DNA from: Micrasema longulum
Lineage: Eukaryota > Arthropoda > Insecta > Trichoptera > Brachycentridae
Direction of reading: 5' to 3'
DNA length: 64,000 nt
NCBI GenBank assembly: GCA_022494885.1
Contig: JAGVSM010000184.1
Location: 124,001-188,000, forward strand
The notes below the pieces were generated by a model that did no database searches, was not told where the DNA came from, and saw only the letters and a program-made list of their open reading frames with translations. A program made the translations under genes and the position numbers. Each line of letters starts with the position of its first letter. Position 1 is the first letter of the stretch. Below, in pieces: positions 10,691-22,097 of the stretch.

Positions 10691-11900
10691 AACTTTTAAA
10701 ATATCAACTCATTTCAATAGTCACTGTTATAGAAATTCAACACTAGACTGAAAAATGTAAAAAAAGTTGAACAAAAAAATGATACGTTTTTTCTATTTTT
10801 CAAAAAAAAATAACCATATATATGTTTTGAATATGGGTCGTCCAACCTGAAATCATTTTATATGATTTTAATGCTATATGTATGTCTGTGCCGTAGTGTA
10901 ATCAATTTCAAGATTTTTTTTTTTTTTTAAACTATCGATTGCAAAGCTTAATTTATTTATAATTTCTAAAGCACAAATAATAAAAAGTCGAAATTATGTT
11001 GTTTATATTAGACTGAGTTTTTTTTTTCAATTTAATATTTTTTTAAAACTACACTTTCCTTTTAAAGAAATACAGTGGTAAGCCCCTTATCAATGTCGTA
11101 AAAATATAAAAAAAAATTCAATGGCATGCTTAAAATACAATAGTTTTTCTTTGACATGAGTAAGGTTATGTTTCTTATAGTACATATTTTTGATTATAAA
11201 TTTCAATGACTATATTCAGAAATATAAAGAGTTTTGATTGATTATTATTTTAATCAAACGAGAGTAGATCATAACAGTGGAGCAGTATCCAGTAATACTA
11301 GATACTAGACTAGAATCTTGAATCTAGTTCGTTATAGAATGACATTTCGGCCATTCAAGACGTGATTCATATAATATTTGAGTAGTCGGTAGACGCTGTT
11401 ATCCCGTGATGAATCGAGACTATCAATCAACGTGCACCTTTCATATTTACTCCTTGGGATATATTGTGATTTAATTTCACACCATTTCAAATGTTTAATT
11501 TAAGTTGGAGCTATAATCATTCTCTGTATATCAAATAATATGTTAATTTAATTAAAGTAAATTATTTATATTAACGGGTCATGTTTTTTCTTTGAAATAT
11601 AATATTTTGACTAGAATAATTACTTACTTAGGGTCCCATATTGTGTATCTCAAAGGCACCTTGACCCAACTCATTATAGTTTCAGTGCCAAAACAAGGCG
11701 TCTATTGGCAAAAAATGGTACATGTAATTTACACACAGTACAAAAAAAATCAAAATTCAAATCATTGCTAAAAGTAATGGTTTTTTCTTAACTAACACAA
11801 TTCAACAATGTGGAATTGCAAAAAAATGTGAAATTTCATTTGTGTGGTATTGTATAAGTGTAATATTTTTTAAAGAATATTTATTAATAGATCGAATTTC
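10691..11900. other. AT-rich stretch, nothing recognised
   Basis: Poly-T and poly-A runs and short AT words; no coding or repeat-family signal. Confidence 0.4.
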
Positions 11901-11904
11901 ACCG

Positions 11905-12090
11905 CTGACATCAATTGGCGGAATTGAATTTTAATTATAATAAGAAAACTACGTTATTGAGTTTTGTCTAATTTAAAAAAAAAATATTTTCCACCAATGA
12001 CCAAATAATGATTTTATTCTTTAATTTAAGAAGTATAAACGTGGAATTGGTAAAACAATATTATAAAAGTTTTTTTATTTTTATTATTAT
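11905..12090. mobile_element. truncated copy of the TIR element seen at 46 and 61.5 kb
   Basis: The left end TGACATCAATTGGCGGAATT followed by TTTTAATTATAATAA and AACTACGT matches the ends of the elements at 46090-46240 and 61505-61690. The hammerhead-like core is absent here. Confidence 0.45.
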
Positions 12091-12139
12091 TATTTTTTAA
12101 AATCCGTTAGGATTATGTAAGGAATATTATAAGGTCTAG

Positions 12140-12352
12140 TCATATAAAATCACATCTGGTTTGTGTCATCATGCACTTTTTTTGGTTGATTTTAAATTTA
12201 TCTCCCGAGCAATTTTGTAAGCAATTGTAATGTTTTTGCTGTCTTGTATTATATTTGTGTATGTTGGCATTTTTTGTTAATGTTATGTCATCGTCTTGTA
12301 TGTTTCTCAGTGCAATTTTGTGTACAATTTTTATCGTCTCAATTTTCGTCAA
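12140..12352 (-). pseudogene. LINE protein C-terminal remnant
   Basis: A 70-codon minus frame includes NANIHKYNTRQQKHY. The H-x-Y-N-T-R motif near the end of a frame is typical of jockey-like non-LTR polyproteins. No further similarity could be shown by eye. Confidence 0.4.
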
Positions 12353-12360
12353 GTATTTTA

Positions 12361-13015
12361 TGTCAAACTGGTGTTGAATGTAGTCTTATTATTGAATTAT
12401 TTAACTTAGTTCCCTACGCAGGAGTTGAAATATTACCTCATACTATTAATTACACTTTACTCTATTGTTATCTATTATATATATGAGTATCGTCAATTGA
12501 ATAGAAATTTTGTAATTTACAGAAGTCAATGAGCAGGCGTTTGGATAGCCAGCCCATTTTGCACCTTCGAAAATCTATACAACACGCCTAGAAACGTGCG
12601 TTGGTCGTTTAACAGCATTGTATAAAGTTTTATTCGTATCTAACATTAAATTATATCTTTGTTCGTATTGGGAACACTAAGGACAAAGGATCTATCCGAA
12701 TTATGCCAATTTACGAGCTACTTAGGCTTTGGAAAATAAATCATATTTTCTCAACACGATAATAAATCATTTAGATTTACACTGCCCCTGAGTTCTACGA
12801 ATATTAAGTATAATTAGTCTGCCCACTATTTGACAATAGCAGCTTTTGTGCTCTAACTCGTTGATTTTAAAGTATCTAGCTTTATTATTAGGTATCACTT
12901 ACATAGTGTCATTTTCGTAATATAGTATAGGACACAGGTATTGTGGCCTTTTCCATTTCTGTAGATGCTTAGTTCTTTTATAAAATATATTCCGAAGAAG
13001 CGTTGTGCGATAAAA
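12361..13015. other. no gene recognised
   Basis: Mixed composition DNA with no assigned feature. Confidence 0.35.
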
Positions 13016-13195
13016 CGGGTCGTGGTCCCGTGGTTAGTGTCGCGGTCTCGCGCATCCGAGGTCGAACCCTTTCTATCCCAACTTGATTCCCGTTTGCTAA
13101 TAGTCAGTTATTTATAACTCGTTGTAAATGGTCCTCAGAATTTAAATACTTAGGTTAATCCCAATAATTAAACATTAGGTTTTTCTTTAAAAAAA
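13016..13195 (+). mobile_element. SINE family B
   Basis: The head GGGTCGTGGTCCCGTGGTTA with a decayed box B is followed by the family-B body (GATTCCCGTTTGCTAATAG, TATAACTCGTTG). About 80 percent alike to 1106-1290 by eye. Confidence 0.75.
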
Positions 13196-13377
13196 TACGT
13201 AAGCTAAGAGAATTTGGATTCCACCCTCTGCGAAATTTTTAAGGCTCATCTAGCCCATCAGGGCAACTAATGTTTTAAGTACGTTAAAATCTTTGAAGAT
13301 AAATCTAATTTAATTAAAATAAAGTCTAAAGACTAGAATGAATTTTTGAGGGATTTCATAGTTTTTAAAAACGGAAT

Positions 13378-13575
13378 ATATAGGTTTAGGCATTTACAGA
13401 GCTCATGACCTGTCGTTGACTGGTTTAGGGGGCAACTTTACACACTGTGTAACATTTACCATTCTGCCTATGTTTAAACATCCACGATTCCTCAACTCTT
13501 CCATCTGTTGACTTTTGTGGAGTAAAAGAGCTGGAACCTTTATTGATGTGGCTGAGATTTATCGGACTGAATAAT
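13378..13575. mobile_element. foldback element FB, single arm
   Basis: One arm of the FB family: GCATTTACAGAGCTCATGAC, TTTACACACTGTGTAACATT, CATCTGTTGACTTTTGTG and the centre TGAGATTTATCGGACTGAA. The second arm is missing. Confidence 0.7.
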
Positions 13576-14127
13576 TCCACATTGTTCCTCGAAAAAGGTA
13601 TTTGTGCAACGTATTGTTAACATAATATGTGTAGGTACCAATATTAGAAATCGAACAATCGGCTTTGATATCAGGAAATAAAACATAATATAGTAAAATA
13701 ATGTCTTGACCTTTATATATTACGATGCAACGTGACTTAATTACAGCCATTATCACCCAACACTCTAATTCAACATCAATCACGGCCCGTAGATTTTAAA
13801 GTACTCAAAATATTATTCTTACATCTATGTCGATAAGACAAAATTAATGTTGTAGTTTATATGACGTCCTTCTCCAAATTCTGGGTAAACCTTTGTTGAA
13901 AATGTCGCTTTAGTTGAACGATAAGCCCTCTAGGTTGTCGAGTGTGCTAATGTGAGAGGAACGAGAAGAAAAATCGTGAATCGTGACTAGACCTTCTTAG
14001 TGTATCGAGTGTATATTGTCAAAACACAATAAGTCAGTTTTTATTGACTTCAATTGTTAATTTTTAATCATAATTATATTTTTGTAATATTTCAATTGAT
14101 TTTTTTTTCTTTGTTGTATGACATATA
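13576..14127. other. no gene recognised
   Basis: A 74-codon minus frame (13559-13783) overlaps the FB arm and shows no family signature. Confidence 0.35.
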
Positions 14128-14553
14128 ACACTTATTTATTTATAAATTTGTACAAATCAATTAAACGTTTAAATTATACTTAAACCGGTTTCTCTTTTCA
14201 TTCTTTTTTTTCTTTTTTACAATATTATAGCAACGCGAGTAATTGTTTTTTTTGTCTTTTTTTTGCACCACAACAGGCCACAAATAGGCCAACCGCAGTG
14301 GTAAATTACAACACAGAATACCCAGGCTTGAAAAAAATTGGATTGAAATTTTGTGTTCTCACTGGGAATCGAACCAGTGCGAACTTTCCGTGCGTGAGTC
14401 AAGCGTCTTAACCATAACGCCACGGAGGCCGCTAAATTAGAGTAATTCTAAGCTAGTTCAAGTTCTGACAATGAGGAAGTAACATCGAAACCGGTCCACG
14501 CATAACTTAAAAGTTAAAGTGGTTTACACAAATTTATGAATAAATAAGTGTTA
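14128..14553. mobile_element. TIR element with nested SINE
   Basis: Ends are inverted repeats of about 30 nt (AACACTTATTTATTTATAAA at 14129 mirrored by AAATTTATGAATAAATAAGT at 14529). Inside each end sits a mirrored ACCGGTTTC/GAAACCGGT word. The right side has CTGACAA...GAAACCGGTC (14464-14495), the loose hammerhead-like motif. A family C SINE is inserted in the middle. Confidence 0.65.
14258..14435 (-). mobile_element. SINE family C, tRNA-derived
   Basis: On the minus strand: GCGGCCTCCGTGGCGTTATG (box-A region), then box B CTGGTTCGATTCCC, then a body containing CAAGCCTGGGTATTCTGTG and CCACTGCGGTTGGCC. Copies: 27905-28266 (interrupted) and 19236-19325 (body only). Confidence 0.8.
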
Positions 14554-14820
14554 TTATTTTTTGCTTATATATTATTTCATATATATTAGCTGAGGTTGTA
14601 ATACTATGCTTGTTAAATTATTGTGATTTTGTTTTGTTTTATTGATGTTATTTTGTGCCTACTATTATATATAATTATATCAGTATTATTGTCACTTTCT
14701 TTATAATATTGTGGTTTTTATTCGTTTTTGTCAATGTACCTAAAACGATTCGTTAAAAATAGCTTAAATCTGACATAAACATTTTTTAATTGACACATTA
14801 AAATAAATTTTAACGTACCA

Positions 14821-14931
14821 GGGCTGGTATTCCAAACGTTTTCGCGGCCGTATTATATCGCGTATTTACATACAAAATACGCAAGAAAAATGGTTTTTCT
14901 ACGGCCCTGAGATTGTTTGGAATACCAGCCC
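14821..14931. mobile_element. short palindromic MITE
   Basis: Perfect 17-nt terminal inverted repeats, GGGCTGGTATTCCAAAC at 14821-14837 and its mirror at 14915-14931, enclose an imperfectly self-complementary interior (CGGCCGTATT.. and ..GTAGAAAAACC mirrored). The total is 111 nt and nothing is encoded. Confidence 0.8.
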
Positions 14932-16417
14932 AGGAATTTATAAGTAAAATGTAAATTCCTTGATGAATACCGATTACTAATTGAAAATATTATATTGTCT
15001 TTGCATTAAATGCTATTGTCTTCAAATTAGCTTTCGCGACTTATTGCATTATGTCAGGTATACCTCAGTTATACTCATCATCGAGGTCAGTCAAGATGAT
15101 TCCTCTTATTCTTAGAACGGCGCCACTAAAGCCAAACCATCACATTACTTTTGATTTCTACCATTAAGAATTATACATAGATTTTAAATGTATGATATGA
15201 TTCATAGGTATACATTTATGAAATCCGTGAAATAGGATGCTGGATTACCGAATCGAATTTCAATAACACACTATAGATTTTTATGAAATTTTTGATGATT
15301 GTTTTCGTCTGCAGTACAGTAGATCAGGAAAAGTCTTCAATCAAATAAAAAATAAGACAACTAAAATTAATCATTTGCTCTAAATTACAATCCAAGAAAC
15401 CTAATTAATAATTTAACATCATATGATTATGTTACTCTCCTTTTCTTATTTTAAAATATTTTATTAATTACCTATTTTTCTTTCATAAATAATTGCACAC
15501 AAGTATACAAAAATCGTTCATACAAACACAAGAACGGGAATTTTTTTTTTTTTAATGTGCAGTTTTAATGAGTTGTACTGTATAATTTTCAAATGAAATT
15601 ATCATATCGATTCAGGACGTCAAATTAAAATTAAAAACAATTAATTAATCTCTCAAATTAAATCAAAACATTTTTTTTCATCCCGTAAAATTGAATGTTT
15701 ATGAAAAATTTAACATGAAAAATTCACAAATTTGTCTCAAACATGATTTTTATTATTTAAATTTGGCCCTGTATTATGTCGAAAATTCGTAAAATAAAAA
15801 AAAAACAATTATAAATATACAATGATAAATAAGTACCGTTTAAACTAAATATTTTATTGTTTTTATAGTATATAATACTATGTAATCATTTTATACAAAG
15901 CATTATTGCAATTCAGTTTTTCATGGACATTTTACGTCGATACAACTGTTATGTAGTTATGTAATAATATGTTCTTTGTATTTAAATCATTAATCGTGTG
16001 CCACCTGTGGTTAATCCAATTGAAAATAATACCGCTAAATTGTAAAATGTTACGTAATTTGTACATGCATAATAAATACGCTAAAATTTTCAGCAGTTTT
16101 GAAGACAAAAAATCAATTAAAACTCTTCACAAAAAGTTTATTATGAAAGCCGGTAACCGAACGATAAAAAAATATATACACGTTATGTGATAAAAATAAC
16201 AAACAAAATATAAGCACATACATGTATGGTTGTATTGGATGGATATTCATATATTGAAGGTTATATTACCTATTTTAGTTTTCACAATAAGGAAATAATA
16301 TTATATACTCTAAAATGTACACGAGTGTATATGTACGGATCGCATATTTTGTATGAACCTATTCAATATATATGATAGTATTATATTAAAAAGTTCGTCA
16401 TTGTTACGTGTCATCAG
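14932..16417. other. AT-rich stretch, nothing recognised
   Basis: The 73-codon plus frame at 15969-16190 is Lys/Ile/Phe-rich and shows no motif. Confidence 0.4.
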
Positions 16418-16441
16418 AAGTTCAATGTTAACATTGAACTT
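16418..16441. repeat. perfect 24-bp palindrome
   Basis: AAGTTCAATGTT is followed immediately by its exact reverse complement, with no loop. Confidence 0.85.
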
Positions 16442-19235
16442 AATGAATTTAACAATTACAACAAAACCAAATCTTCAGTATAAAATATCAAGTTCAAATA
16501 ATAACTGTGGGTATAATTTAATTTAAAATTTTGAAAAGAGTTTTGTGATCTTCTTTATTTTTATTTTGTTTTTATTTATTTGATTTTATACATTATAATA
16601 ATTACGGTTCATTAATTCCACTTGAAACATGTGTTTGTACTATATTATGTTTTTAAAAAAAATTGATGACGTTCCTTTTCTAAAAAGAGACAGGGTCCAG
16701 TGTTTGGAGAGGGACTTAACCTAAATAATTAATAAGTGTGTAGTAAGAATTTACGCATTGATAATATAAAATACTGTCATTTTTTCATGGTCCATTAATG
16801 TCTAGTGGTTTTGTTTTGCTTTTCTTTCTTTCTTCTAATTTGATTTATTTATATCTATTATTTTCTTAAAATCTGTATCTAGGATGTTGAAGTTTTTTTT
16901 ATGGATAAATATAATTAATTTTGTTGAAATTGTGCATTACAATAATTACATCAAATCAGTTATCTGAAATAATGATCACTTTTAGTCTATAATTTGCGAT
17001 ATATTTAATCAATCTATATGTATCGTGTATGGTTAAAAACCGTCAACCTAAATTTTATTTAAATTTTTTGAAAGTAGACAATTACACTTGTTTATTTTTT
17101 AATTTAGCAGAAAATCGCATCACAATGACGCCCAAAATGTGCACCTTAAATTAGTATGCATTTTCACAACTTACTGTTGAGTAATACAAACGCGTCAAAA
17201 TGATAGCATTTAGGAAGGCTATTGTTGTTTAATATGTAAATGATTTAGTCTTAATTTTCTTTATTTGATTTGCATATTATTCAGCTTCTTTGAACACGCT
17301 GATCTTGGCCGAATTGCCAATTACCCACATTGGGTACTGCAATATCCCATCTAAAAATAATTGATATAATCTACCAGATCATTGTTTTTCTCCAGAGTTA
17401 TACAAACAAAACACTGGCCTTAGTTAGTTAACAATGGGAAAATTCTATTACCTTCTAATGTTTATTTAACTAGCCACACGAAAATGGATTGGCACTGATT
17501 AAAGAAAAAAAATACCGTACGTAAATTAAGTAGGTACCTAACATTATTTGTTATTAATCTAATTTAAGATATAATACTTTTGGGAATGTAACAGTTTTCT
17601 GGGTAACATTTAATTATGATGAGTCCATTTATTTTTATATTAAGAGTGCATTCATTATATAAACTAATCGGATATCAAAAAGGAAGGACAAGAAACGGAA
17701 ATAACAAAAGTAGAAACTAACAATGGTACATCCTGTTTCCGGTACCTTCAATGGCGCCACCTGTCCCACGGGATATATTTCAAGGCTTTTAACTTTTAAG
17801 CATACGCTTGATCTTGTTATCGTTTTACGAGCTTTTAAGGAAAAAATTGCTTTTTTAAAATTTATGGTATGTTATAAAACTAATTATTAAAATGTTTTGG
17901 GCTCTCTCCAAGCAAAATAAAGAAATATCTAAATGTTTGATAATATCCTTTACAAACATATTAAATAATAATAAAGAGGTTTGGAGTTATTTTATATTGG
18001 TTCTAATTTAATTTTCAATAACATTGTTTACTTTCTTACTTTTAAACTGTTCAGAGTCGTCTGCCAAATTGAATTTGTACGAGTATTTGTGTCTTTAAAT
18101 TATTGATGTTTTGAGAAGGTGTGAAGATATGTTTTTATGTAAATTCTCCTTGTCAAAATTAATATACGTCCACCACGCTTTTTCTTAATGTACGACACTA
18201 TATTTTAATTATTTTTTGTTGACATATATAATTGTTTTTTTGTAAATACACCTGTAGTTTGCAGTAGGCGCAAGTTCCATACTTGTAGAGTCAAGGAAAA
18301 TTTACCAAAATCGTGTGCAAATAAAACGCCTCTCATGTAGAAATAACATAAAATATTATAAATAATATTATTACTGTAAATTTCGTTACGTTTTTCCTTA
18401 TAAAAGTGTTAAGAATATTAAATAATAATACTGTTTTATGTATTTAAATGTTTGTTTCTATAATATGTATTAATAAAAACTACTAAAACATAAAATCTTT
18501 TTTTTAAATCTTAGTCTAAATTTGAAATTTTCTTTCTTTACTTAAGTTTTACCAAACTATATTTATTTTATTGAAATTATAAAAGAATACGTTAAATAGC
18601 TTATTTCATGAATAAAAAAAAGTAGATTTTTCTGAAACCTTTCTATTTTTATTCCTTTGAAATAGCCTACACTAATTAGGTTCAAACTTTAAAATTATAT
18701 ATTTTCAATTATTAATATTTTATTTAAAGCATTACCAATTGAGTAGGTACTTAATTTATGAAAACATATTTGAAATTTCACAGGCTAAAATTGTAACTTT
18801 TCTCTGTTTTTTTTTATTCTTATTATAGTACATTTTTCTCTCTTATTGTAGAAGTTGTATTTTTATTGCATGTCTACTTTTTATTATTTAATTATAAATA
18901 CATACTTCGTATAATAAATCCATAAATAAATATATATCTTGTGACATTAAATTCATGGTTTCTGCTAGGTGGCGGTACTAATAATTTGGGTATTGAGCAA
19001 TTAGGAAATTTCGTGTTAAATTAGCTGCTAGCCTTCAAGTAAAGCTTTTGTTTATATGTTTATAATCACATACTTGTTAAAAACGTTTGCAGAATACTTC
19101 ATAAGCTTAAAATTGTTATCATTCCTGTGATTATACTATTTAAATATCGTTTTATCCAATCATAGAAACAATTAAAAAATAGATTTAAGAAAAGTACTTA
19201 TATCAATCAAAAATACTTTTTTTTTAAAAATGGAT
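16442..19235. other. AT-rich stretch, nothing recognised
   Basis: Nearly 2.8 kb with no frame worth noting, no tRNA-like box and no assigned repeat. Confidence 0.4.
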
Positions 19236-19325
19236 AAAGAATGCTGTAATATCAGTGGTAAATCACAATACAGTATACCAGGCTTTAAAATATTCCTAAT
19301 TATTTAGTGATCACATTACAAATAA
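19236..19325 (-). mobile_element. SINE family C, body fragment
   Basis: CAGTGGTAAATCACAATACA and ATACCAGGCTTTAAAAT match the body of the family C copy at 14258-14435; the tRNA-like head is missing. Confidence 0.5.
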
Positions 19326-20655
19326 TTTCAATGAGCAATTTTTGTAAAAAAAAAGAGACTATCTGGAGCGTTATTTTTTAATGATATTTGGATGCAAAAG
19401 TACAATGATGGAATAAAAATATTTTAATTACGTACAAATTTATTAAGCGACGAAATTTTAAAAATACCAATTACACAATCTTTGGAAATAATTCGATATA
19501 AAAAAAAAAACTGTAAATTGTACGAATAATGACTTTCCTAAAGATGATAATGTATTGCGAGAAATGCTCCTTCGAGTTTTCACGGGCCTGACCAGATTTC
19601 TTTTTATTTATTCCAGACCTAATATGGATTATGACAACAATACCTCAGTCGTGACTTATTCGTTAAGGTGAAAAATTTCTTCCCGTAAAATTAAAATAAA
19701 TCGTGTGGAATTAATTACATGCTTAGGATACAACACTACAGTGCAAAAGAAAAATGTACCCACTTAACGGTAACATTTACGTAAATGATCTTCAAGAAAG
19801 TAATTAGTTTTGTCGGATCCGAAGCCCTTTTCCGAAAATAATAGATTTAGTTATGCATGTACGAGGTACATACTACATACACAAGCCACACTAATTAGAC
19901 CTTATCACATTTCAAGTGCGATTATGTACAAAAAGTTCTTACTGTTACGTGTAATTCAGATTTTATTAATTTTATCGCACATATACAACAAGTTGAATAT
20001 GGATTCATTAATTACATATTGTTTAAATTGTGGTGTCTAATATACGAATGCATATTTTAATTGAGAACGATATTTAATTGCAGAGTATCATAGTTGATAG
20101 AGATAAACTGACAGATATTTCATTAGAAACGGGTATGAATAATAGCGAAATAGATACGGTATGCGTTATAGCATAATTTATGGCTATCGAATATGCGGAC
20201 ATTTAGAACATTTCGTATTTGTATATGTACATATATTACACAGATAATTTATAATATATGTAATGTTTCCTATCTTGATGAATCAAGGAAATACGTTTAC
20301 TTTTTTATTTAGAGTAAAACGGTACTGACATTTCGAAGGTATTTAATCGAGTTACTCAACCTTTTCCACTACGCTGCTTTACTGTTAGGCGCATTTTTAA
20401 CTTACAGATTTTAAGTAGCTTCAAATCACGCAATATTTGGACGAATTTTACTATTTATATCATCCTAAATTCCGAACTACTTTCAAAGATTAATGGCTCA
20501 TAGACCATCGTGTATCGATAATGTAATAATACTCTCGTAGATAGTCAGCCGACTTCCGCCGCGCTTATACATGATGTAGTTAAATAAAAATTTATCGACA
20601 CCAACTTAATATGAGAAAAATCATTGAAAGCGAGCATACCAATTATGTTTATCTG
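19326..20655. other. no gene recognised
   Basis: The 76-codon plus frame at 19810-20040 has no family signature and an AT-driven composition. Confidence 0.35.
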
Positions 20656-20656
20656 T

Positions 20657-20677
20657 TTAATTAATTAATTAATTAAT
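20657..20677. repeat. (TTAA)n microsatellite
   Basis: Five tandem TTAA/TAAT units. Confidence 0.85.
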
Positions 20678-20767
20678 AGTGTATACGAATAATCAAATAA
20701 AGTGTACTAGAAAATACCTATATATAAAATATATCACTCCATAACTCTTTTAACCAAATTTTAGGCA

Positions 20768-21203
20768 AATGAAGAAATTCGATGGTTTTTTTATATTTGA
20801 AAAAAATTTGTTTTATTTATCAATAGACTGTTAAACTAGCCTAAAGAATTAATTAAAGCAAAATGTTTATGTATCGTTTTATCAGCGGTATGATTTTTTT
20901 AAAGTTTTGTATCTCTTACACTACTCCGCGTGTGAGGTTCTCTTCCGTTTCATCTCGGTCAGTTCTGCCAATTGGTCCGCTGACATACCGTAAACCGGAA
21001 ATCTTTCACAACTGTCTTATCATTGGTTGATTCATATGAACTAGTGACGTCGTTCAAAGTATTTCGTTTTATTAAAATATTTATTATTCTTTTTTTCTTA
21101 CATTTTCAAGAAACTTTGCCGTTCAATTGAATGCTCTAATTTTTACCACGCGTAAAAAAACCCTTTTTATATACAATTTCCCGTAGGGCTGAACTTCCTC
21201 ATT
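20768..21203. mobile_element. TIR element, family T
   Basis: The left end AATGAAGAAATTCGATGG is mirrored by GGGCTGAACTTCCTCATT at the right. Interior words (TTTTTTAAAGTTTTGTATCT, GGTTCTCTTCCGTTTCATC, ATACAATTTCCCGTAG) recur in the copy at 61241-61810. No coding capacity. Confidence 0.65.
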
Positions 21204-21452
21204 ACGAACGAAAAGCATTCCAAAAATCGAGTATTTTCTGCTAAGACTTAATACTGAAAATGATATTATGAACTTACTAAAAATAACTAGGTATAAAAAT
21301 TAAAAACACAAATATTTTTTTACGCGAAAAATCACTGAGAACATAAACTTATTTTAACAAATAAAACGTAATGATTCATTTAGTTCAAGTTCTTTTACAA
21401 TGATTTTTTCAACTTAAATGACGTTTGATCTAATTTATCTTAAGGTTATATT

Positions 21453-21713
21453 CATCATCATTCCCTTTCCGCACCTAATAGGGCATAGAGCACTGTATTA
21501 ATACACCAATCACAGCGTATCTTGATTATTTTTGTTACGTGAATGTAAGATGATCAGTCTTACGCTAAAGGTACCTGTCCAGGGACTATAAAATGTTCTA
21601 GTGTAAAAATACCCCCTTAAAGAAATAATTCATGTCAACCATCCCGAGGGAATCGATCCCGAGACCTCTTGTATGGTAGGCAAACGCGCTGACCATTACA
21701 CTACGAGGCTGAC
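21453..21713 (-). mobile_element. SINE family A
   Basis: Full-length minus copy: the complement has box A GTAATGGTCAGCGC, box B GGGATCGATTCCC, the family body and the AAAGGGAATGATGATGA end. Confidence 0.85.
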
Positions 21714-21866
21714 ATAACAGTATAATAGCACCAGTCCATAATAATATTTTATAAATTTATTAATCCGATGCGAATGCTTTTTATACCGCGCCAGTCAACG
21801 AACGAGGTTTATTCCCAAATTTGAAAATAAGATTTTTTATTTGTCCGGTGAGACAAAATGCCTTAA

Positions 21867-22097
21867 GCTAGGGTTTCCTAGGACAGCGGTGCTCGTATTT
21901 TAACGGCCGTAGTGAACATTAACGCGGTTGACAGCCGTCGTAACGGTGACTAGAGAGTGGTTTCCTATAAAAATGGTGTTAATAACACCGTTAAAAAATA
22001 AAACCACTCTCTAGTCACCACTACGACGGCTGTCCACCGCATCACCGTTCACTACGGCCGTTAAGATACGGGCACCGCTGTCTTAGGAAACTCTAGC
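21867..22097. mobile_element. long-arm palindromic MITE
   Basis: Two arms of about 105-110 nt are nearly exact mirror images: left begins AGCTAGGGTTTCCTAGGACA, right ends TCTTAGGAAACTCTAGCTT. The inner arms share GTGACTAGAGAGTGG and meet at GGTGTTAATAACACC. No frame; the RNA would be one long hairpin. Confidence 0.85.
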
